The position numbers and the translations under genes were made by a program. The notes beneath the pieces are model-generated. The model was given only the letters and a program-made list of their open reading frames with translations, made no database searches and was not told where the DNA came from. Of a stretch of 64,000 bases of DNA, positions 56,870 through 64,000 are shown in pieces (position 1 is the stretch's first letter; each line of letters opens with the position of its first letter). The stretch is from positions 10,184,518 through 10,248,517 of the forward strand of contig NW_004955474.1 in the NCBI RefSeq assembly GCF_000276665.1, read 5' to 3'. The DNA is from Chinchilla lanigera. Lineage: Eukaryota > Chordata > Mammalia > Rodentia > Chinchillidae.

Positions 56870-58040
56870 TGTCTTTAACTCTTTTTTGAAGATACCTATA
56901 AGAGGAATAACTAGACCAAGATGAATTTCTATTTTTTAGGTTTTTTTTTTAGGAATTCCCCTACTGATTTCCATAATAGTTGTGCAACTTTACATTCCCA
57001 TCAATAATATAGAAAGCTTTTTTTATTCACTTAAATCTTGCAGGAATTTGTTATTATTTGATTTCTGTTTGACTTCTTTCTGGTGTAAGCTGACATATCA
57101 GTTTTATTTTAATTTGCATTTCTCTAATGGCTAACAATGTTAAACATATTTATCATGCATTTATTGGTCACTTGTATTTCTTCTTCTGGGAAGTATCTAT
57201 TCATTTCAGTTACCCGTTTTTTGATTTTATCTTTTGTTTTAGGGAGTCTAATATTTTTGAGTTCTTTAGATATTCTAGACATTAATCTTGTGTCTAAAGT
57301 ATAGCTGGCAATTTTTTCCATATATACATTATCTCTTTACTCTGTTAGTTGTTTCCTTTACTGTGCAGAAACTTTTCAAATTTGATAATAGTACATTTTC
57401 GGACTCTTGCTGTTATTTCTTGTGCAGTTGGAGTTCTATTCACAAAGTCCTTGCTTATGCCTATGACTTGAAGAATTTTATCTGTTTTATCTTCCAGCAG
57501 ATTAAATATTTCTTTTATACATTTTGATCTCTGATCAGTTTTGATATTAGTTTAGTACATGATAAGAAACATCGGTCTAACTTCAACCATCTGCATGTGG
57601 ATAGCTAGTTTTTCCTGTCTTATTTGCTGAAGAGGCTACTTTTCCTTCAGCTTATGATTTTGGCGTCTTTGTCAAAGATCAGGTTGTGAGTGTGTCTGGG
57701 TTGTTCTGCTTTCTCTTTTCTGTTTCATTGGTCTAGATTTCTGTTTCTCCCAATACTATGCTATTTGTAACCCCGTAGCTCTGTAATATAACTTAAATTC
57801 AGGTACTCTGATGCCCCCCTGCTTAGCTCTTACTGGTGACATTGTTTTTGCTATTCTGGGTTGGTTCTTGTTCTACATGAACTTCAAAACTTTTTTTAAC
57901 TAGTTTTCTGTAGAATGCTGGTTTCTTTCTTTTTTGATTGGGATTGCACTAAATCTGTATTATCAGTTTCAGAAGTTTGGCCTTTTTAACAATATTGGTG
58001 CTGCCTCTCCAAGAATATGGAACATATCTCCATTTTCTCT

Positions 58041-58147
58041 TTTTTTTTTTTTTTGTTTATTTGTTTTTTTTCTGGTACCAGGAATTGAACTCATGACCTC
58101 ACGCTTGCCAGGCAGGTGCTGTGCCGCTGAGCTAAATCCCCAGCCCC
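58041..58147 (-). mobile_element. ID SINE inside LINE-1 copy C ORF2
   Basis: T tract with a TTTG interruption, TCTGGTACCAGGAATTGAAC, core and TTTAGCTCA head. Probable short duplications, TTTTCTCTT-like, at 58032-58041 and 58157-58165. Confidence 0.92.
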
Positions 58148-60499
58148 TTTTTCCTGTTTTCTCTTAATCTCTAATTTTCTCTTTCAGAGTTCTATAGTTT
58201 TTGTTATAAAGGTGTTTAACACCTCAGTTAATTTTTAAGTATTTAATTATTTTCATGCTATCGAGAATGGCATTGTTTTCCCATTTTCTTTCTTAGTAAG
58301 GCCATTATAGGTGTACAGGAATGCTATGGATTTTTGTTTGTTAATTTTGTATCTTGGTACATTGTTGATCTGGATTATTCTAGAAGTCTTTTGGTGGAAT
58401 TTTTTGAGTCTTCCATGTGAAGGATAATGCCATCTGCAACTAATGATAATTTCATCTCTTTCTTTCTATATTTATCCTTTTTATCTCCTTCTGTTGCCTG
58501 ATAACCCTGATTAATGTTTTGAGCCTGTATTGAACAGGAGGGGTGATAATGGACATCTCTCTCATTTCTGATTTTAGAGGGAATACTTTCAGGTTCTCCC
58601 CATTTAATATGATGTTAGCTATTAAGTTTGTCGTAAATGGCTTTTATGGCACTGAGGTATGAGCCTTCTGTACTTATTTTCTTCAGGGTTATTATTATGA
58701 ATAGATGTTGGATTTTATCAGAAGATTTTTCTGTATCTATTGATATGATAATGTTGTTTGTGCTTTTGCTTCTGTTTATACAATGTATTACATTTATTAA
58801 TTTGCATATGTTGAATCTTCATAGCATTCCTGAATGAAACCTACTTGGTCATGATGTATGATCTTTTTCAATATCTTCTTATTCATTTTGGAGTCTAGTT
58901 CATTCATTAAGTGAGTTGACTTATAGTTTTCTTTTTAATTAGTTCTTTGTCTGGTGTTTGGGTCAGAGTGATACTTTCTTCCTGGAATGAGTTTGACAGC
59001 CCTCTTTCCCTTTGAATTTCATGAAAGAGTTTGTGAAGAATTGGTGTCATAATGAAGTTTTTGTAGAATTCAGCGGTGGATCCATTAAGATTTTCATATA
59101 GGATTTTTATTGCTGCTTCAATTTCATTGTTTGTTATTAGATTGTTCAGAATTATTGTTTTCTTTTTTCAGCTTTGGTAGTTCATATGTGTCTGGGAACC
59201 TATTCATTTCTTCAAGGTTATCAAATTTGTGGGAGTACATATTTTCATAGTAGTTACTAATAATCTTTTGGATTTCAGTGCTATCTGTTGTGATTTCACC
59301 CTTTTCATTTCTAATTGGTTGATTTAAGTCTTTTCTCTCCTTATTTTGCTAACTCTGGCTATGGGTTTATCTATTTTGTTTATTATTTGAAAGAAGCAGC
59401 TCTTTGATTCGTTGATACCTTGCATTGTTTTGTAGTCTCAATTTGGTTAATTTCCACTCTAATTCTTAAGATTTCCCTGCTTAAACTAGGTTTGTGTCTG
59501 AAGTATTCTTGTTTTTTCACTGGCTTGAGGCTCATCATTAGGTTATTTATTTAAACTTGCTATTTTTTAACGTGAGCCTTTACTGCAATAAATTTCACTT
59601 TTAGAATGGCTTTCATTATGTCTCATACTTTTAATATGTTGTGCTGGTAGTGTCATTTAAATCTAGAAATTATTTAATTTCTTCCTTGATTTCATTTCTG
59701 ACCCACTGAGTGTTCAGAAGTGTTTCTTTTGTGATTAATTTCTAGTTTCATTGCACAGTGATCTGATATTATACATGCAGTGATTTCAGTTCTTTTGTGC
59801 TTATTTAAGCTGGTCTGTGGACTGGTATGTGGTCTATTTTGGAGAAAGTTTCATGCAGTGCTGAGAAGAATGTGTATTCTGGTGTAGTAGGTAGAACATT
59901 CTGTACATATCTATTATGTCCATTTGTTCAAGGATGTAGTTTAGCTCTGATATGTCTTTGCTGGTTTTTTTTGTGTGTGTTTGTTTGCTAAGTTGATCAG
60001 TCTCTTTGTGATAATGGGTAATTGAGGTCACTCACTGCAATTGCTTGATGTGTGTTTGATTTTTTTTATGTACAGCTGCATTTGTTTTGTGAAGTTGGGT
60101 GTTCTTATGTTCAGTGAAATTGTATTTACAGTTTTTATCTCTTTCTATTGGATTCTTACCTAAACTATGTGACCGTCTTCAAGTTTTCTGATCATTTTTA
60201 GCTGGAGGTTTACTTTTTCCGAGAATAAGATTGCTATCCATACATACTTTTGGGATCCATGTCCATGAAATAATGTTTTCCATCCTTTGATTTTTAATCT
60301 ATGAATTTGTTTTTGCATAACATGAGTTTCTTGAGTGCAACAGACAGTTGCATTCTGTTTGTGATCCAGCCTGCCAATTTGTGTCTTTTATTTGATGAGT
60401 TAAGGCTATTTATCTGGAGAATTATTACTGAAAGGTATTGATTTATACCTGTCAATATGTTTTTTCTCTGTTCCGTTTTCTGTTAATGTTTCCTTATTT

Positions 60500-61330
60500 A
60501 TTTAACTACTTGCCTTGCTTGATATATTCATCCCTTCTGATTTTTTTTGGTTTTGTTGGTTTCATTGGCTCTAAGATATTCTTGAGTATTTTTCTTTTTT
60601 TGAGTTCTGGTTCAGTGTTCACATATCTATGAAGGTCTTCTTCACCGTGCAATGTTCTTATTTCTCCATCACGTTTGAAAGACAGTTTTGTAATATCTAT
60701 TTCTCTGGGATGGAAGTTGCTTGGTGTTATAGCTTGAAACACTTCACTCCAACCTCTCCTAGCTGTTAAAGTTTGTGTGGAGAACTCTGCTGCAGTCTTA
60801 GTGGGTTTACTTTTCTCTGACAGCATTTGCTTTTCTCTGACAGCGTTTAATATTTTGTCTTTTTATTGAATATCTGGAATTTTGACCAAGATTTGTCATA
60901 AGGAGCTTCTTTTGTCATTGCAGTTGCTTGGCATGTAACTTATAGGTATGTTCATGTCTTTTCTCATATTTGGAAAGTTTTCTATTATGGTTTCTGTAAA
61001 AAAATTCTTTTTCTAAATTTTATGTGTGCTGTCTTCTAATTTCTAACTTGAGTTAGGTTAATCTTAACATCTTCTTAACATCATCTGATAATTTAATGTC
61101 TGTTGGATCAATTTTTCTTGTTTTCTTATCATTTTCAAGGCTTCTTTGACTAATTCAGATTTACCATTTTGCTCTGGGCTTCAGAAACCCAGTTGCCACA
61201 ATGGTTGTTTCTGCAATTTATAAATTCTGTACAATTATTTTATCTTTGATATTTTTTCTGACACTTTTTCTTGGAGTATATATCTTTGGTAAATTGGCAT
61301 TTATAGCTTGAACTATTTTGCTCAGTTTTT
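60500..61330 (-). pseudogene. LINE-1 ORF1 remnant in copy C
   Basis: The minus strand at 60506-60826 reads AAEFSTQTLTARRGWSEVFQ, then REIDITKLSFKRDGEIRTLH and YVNTEPELKK, the C-terminal domain of ORF1p. Upstream sequence to about 61330 fits the central and coiled-coil parts but is broken by frameshifts. Confidence 0.87.
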
Positions 61331-61339
61331 ACAATTTTT

Positions 61340-63640
61340 TATTTGTTTTTCCTATGTCCACATTGATCAATTTGTGTTAGTTCTATTAACTTTTGTGTTT
61401 TGTTCTCTTTGAATGCACCAAGTATCTTTACCTTTTCCTTAATTATTTTGTACAGCTATGTTACCTAGTATTTATTTTCTTCTCTTTTTGGAGTTCCTTG
61501 AATCTACTTTGGGAGAGTTGGGAGACCTTGGGGGCCTTTTGTTGCCATGTTTTCTGATGTACTTCTCTCTCTCTCTCTCTACCTCTCTCTCTAATTCTTA
61601 ATTTTTCTCTCTCTCTCTGCTCTCTCTGTATCTCTCTGTCTATCTCTCTCTGTCTCTATATATGTCTGTCTGTCTCTGTCTCTCTGTCTCTCTTTCTATA
61701 TATAGACAGATAGATAGGTAGATAAATATAAAGATAGATGTATATCCCTTAGCTCTGGGCTTTAAAGTCAAGTAGAGTGAGGCAACATCATTACTGATAT
61801 AAGGAATTTTTAGATATGTTCTGTTTTCCAAGGATGTGTTTGTGGCATTATTGTCCAAATAAAGTATTCTACTATTCAGTATAAGTTGGTTGGACTTTAT
61901 TGCTATCTTGTGGGGAGAAAATTTCTACTGGCTATAACAGCATCAGCAGATCTGATCACAATCATTCCTATATGTTAAACCTTATTCTTATACCTTCACT
62001 CTTCTAAGTACCCCTTATAATGTATACCAATGGTGACAAGCCAATGGCATGCATGGCACAGAGGGCTGTTTGCTCTTATTGAAGGCTCTGAAAGGTCTAT
62101 CATTACTGGTCTATCCCATGTTGTTATTAGCAGTTATCCAGGGATGTGGGAGGAGAAAGGAAGGGAACAAAGGTGGCAGGGAAGGAAAAATTAGTCTTTT
62201 ATAGTTGGAGCAAAATATTAGTGTTGAGGAGCTTTGAAAATGTATTTGTGGAGATGAGGTGAGGTGTAGGGGGAAGGAGATGTAATTTAGGAACTCTGGG
62301 AGGTTGTCAGAATCTGTTGGTATATTTGTTATTAACTTTTTGAATCCTCTAAACACAGATCTGTTAGGGATCACCCCAAGATGACCATGAATATACCACT
62401 TAAGTTAAAGCACTGATTCACTTCTCTTTGTTCAAAATACAAGCACTTACTATTTATATGTCACATGAAAGGTGGAGAAGAGGTGAGAGAAGACAGAACG
62501 ATAGGTAAAATAAGGGAGAATAGAGTTGGAGAGTACAGAAGATCAGTAAAGGAAAAGAGAAGAAGACCAAAAAAACAGAAGGATATATGGAAAGAATGAG
62601 ATGAAAAATTGAAAAAAGAGGAAAAGATAGATGGATACAGAAGCAAGAATTGCAGAAAAGGATTGAGGAAAAATGAAGAAAAAAAAATCCCAGTAATTGC
62701 CCAGATCAGACACCCAACAAGCAATCCCCACTCCACTACTGTGCCCTAGAGCCTGAATATCCACTGTTTCCTTCTTGACCCAGTCCCAGGGAGCCACACC
62801 GATTTCCCACCAATCTAAATGATTTTTACCAGCCTGCCTATGTGTTGTGAGGGGTGTCAGCTTCTTTGAGCCTGCCGCCTTGATGCAAGCTATGCTTAGG
62901 ACATGGTTAATTGCAGACTTCTGCCTCTGTCCTGTGATCCAACCACCACAATTAACTTGAGGAAGATGCAGAATAATTTTCCAGACTCTGAGCTCTCCTT
63001 CACCTTCTGGCTATGTCCTATGAGTCTTGCTTCCCTTGGTGCCGTGCAAACTTCCATGTTCTTGCTTCAGAGATTTCCAACCTAGGACGTAGCCAGAGGT
63101 TCTCTGCCCAGTCAGCTCCGTCTTTTTTTCTCTACTCATATTGTGAGCTGACCCTGTTTTTAAGAGGTCCCCTTTCCAGCCAGCAGAGTCTGTCACGGCT
63201 GCCAGATCCGGTTGAGGACTCTCCTGCCCTCAATTGCTACAAGATTTCCTGATAACTCAGACTGTACTGGTCATTGTCATAATGCTATAGAAGAGCTCAC
63301 TCTGGACCAGCTGTTCAGATGTGCTCCCTGCCCTCAGACTCCAGGGATGTGATCCTAGGTCCCTGCCAGCACACTGGGTATCAGCCCCACCCTTTGCTGC
63401 TTCACTTTGCTCTGCCTAGAGTGTGGCGGGGGTTCCCCTTGCCGATGATGAGCAACGGAGCCGGCGACACTTGGACACAGCATTCTCTGGTGTTTGGAGG
63501 ATGATTGAGGGAAAGGAGCAGGAATACATAGTCTATCCCAGAATCCCTCTGGCTGTGAGGTACACTCAAGATGGCCGCTGCCCAGAGGAGGCAGCCATGG
63601 TGGTGCCAATTCTTCTTTTCTAGTGACTCAGATATTTAGT
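61340..63640 (-). other. Probable LINE-1 5'UTR and upstream part of copy C
   Basis: Placed upstream of ORF1 on the LINE-1 strand. It contains a CT/GA-rich microsatellite (61564-61735), AT-rich text, a purine-rich zone (62130-62690) and a GC-richer 900-base segment (62700-63640) with CpGs, including TGCCGATGATGAGCAACGGA and, near 63567, AAGATGGCCGC with the YY1 core. YY1 sites are known in LINE-1 5'UTRs, but here the AAGATGG reads on the plus strand, opposite to the element. The assignment is by position and character; the middle part may belong to another insert. Confidence 0.5.
61564..61735. repeat. (TC)n-rich microsatellite
   Basis: CTCTCT and CTGTCT runs broken by AT-rich text, followed by a short inverse-type (GATA)n stretch at 61706-61740. 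Confidence 0.93.
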
Positions 63641-64000
63641 TTGATTTATGTGGATTGACTTTAAGACTGATTTTCCACATTTGGGTGTGATTGCCTCCCC
63701 CATTTCAGAGTATCTCTGCTTTGGATGGCTCTTCTCTGAGTAGCTCTGAGGCAGTGCATTCCCCAATCAGTCACGTTTGCATCTCCTCTGACTTGGGATT
63801 CCCACCTTACCAATTGCTGAATTGTCAATGTCCGCAAATATTTCACTTTCAATTAAAAGGAAAGTTAATTTCTCTTGTGATTATGGGGTCTTACGTTTTT
63901 TAACCAGCAAAATGTATCGTATTTTTCATATTCTGAAAACATTTTTTTACTCTGGAGAGAAATTTTGTTGTCTTCACAACTCTAAGAAAATTAGTACTCA
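63641..64000. other. Window end, unassigned
   Basis: After the 5'UTR-like block the sequence becomes AT-rich, with no gene or named repeat. Confidence 0.4.

Larger units (their letters stand above)
56600..60450 (-). pseudogene. LINE-1 ORF2 remnant in copy C
   Basis: Pieces on the minus strand: C-terminal text near 56654-56720 (MFITAQFIVSKYWKQPIGP), RISKELKNIRLPKTKDKIKK with MNRYFPEEEIQVTNKCM at 57124-57290, and a reverse-transcriptase zone near 58430-58880 including IISIDTEK. The catalytic FADD box reads VADG near 58440-58465, so the second aspartate is replaced. The 59,830-60,300 region corresponds to the endonuclease end. Two ID SINEs interrupt it. Confidence 0.87.
56205..63640 (-). mobile_element. 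LINE-1 retrotransposon copy C, antisense, near full length, inactive
   Basis: On the minus strand the order is 5'UTR-like (about 63640 down to 61340), ORF1 (to about 60500), ORF2 (to about 56600) and 3'UTR (to about 56205 or slightly beyond). The total, about 7.4 kb including two ID SINEs of ~100 bases, is compatible with a full-length rodent-type LINE-1. Both frames carry stops and frameshifts, and the reverse-transcriptase motif is damaged. Confidence 0.85.

Noticed and set aside
9261..58147. ID SINE bodies as functional tRNA genes
   Set aside because: They keep tRNA-like A and B boxes but lack a cloverleaf acceptor end and anticodon arm, have A-rich tails and target-site duplications, and are multicopy.
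1..64000. A novel defence, mobile or metabolic gene system
   Set aside because: The window is mammalian repeat-rich DNA with no operon structure and no intact non-retrotransposon gene; I found nothing to support a new multi-gene system.

Overview
This is mammalian, very probably rodent, nuclear DNA. It is AT-rich and CpG-poor and packed with retroposons. I find no intact host protein-coding gene, no convincing host exon and no functional RNA gene. None of the ORFs I read looks like a gene: the longest are pieces of LINE-1 or translations of microsatellites and SINEs. The rodent call rests on about 20 ID-type tRNA-derived SINEs, B1 elements with the internal ~29-bp duplication, and composite B1-ID elements. 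The ID sequence does not look like the usual mouse/rat or squirrel versions I know, so I suggest a non-murid rodent without naming a species. The setting is probably a gene desert or a large intron.

Layout. 1-5.1 kb: antisense LINE-1 with decayed ORF1 and ORF2 and a SINE inside ORF1. 5.1-9.6 kb: MIR pieces, a 5S-rRNA-like fragment, a 290-bp CTAT microsatellite, a MaLR-type LTR and four ID SINEs, two of them back to back. 9.6-29.5 kb: mostly unique, SINE-poor DNA with a pogo/Tigger-like mini-transposon, two MIRs and several stretches that look like conserved non-coding DNA, densest at 25.4-29.4 kb. 29.5-34.6 kb: an ID SINE, a 5'-truncated processed pseudogene with target-site duplications, pyrimidine repeats, B1-type SINEs and a MIR. 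34.6-38.2 kb: an ancient sense LINE-1 split by an antisense MaLR LTR. 38.2-46.4 kb: unique DNA with MIR, ID and B1-ID pieces, an open LINE-1 ORF2 fragment, a 7SK-like fragment and a split MaLR LTR with a ~500-bp insert. 47.4-53.1 kb: two old LINE-1 3' ends, one with a local duplication that copied part of a SINE. 53.1-56.2 kb: ID SINEs and LTR-like DNA. 56.2-63.6 kb: a near-full-length antisense LINE-1 with 5'UTR-like sequence at its far end.

How the parts relate. The SINEs carry target-site duplications and T/A-rich insertion sites typical of LINE-1 reverse transcription, and the processed pseudogene has the same signature. Both large LINE-1 copies have damaged reverse-transcriptase active-site motifs, so they are dead. 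Nested insertions give a relative order: MIR and old LINE-1 first, then MaLR LTRs, then B1 and B1-ID, then ID SINEs. I found no new biological system. The points most worth checking are the processed pseudogene, the CpG-retaining and conserved-looking blocks, the 7SK-like and 5S-like fragments, and the duplication that postdates a SINE insertion. Element boundaries are read by eye and are approximate unless a target-site duplication is given.
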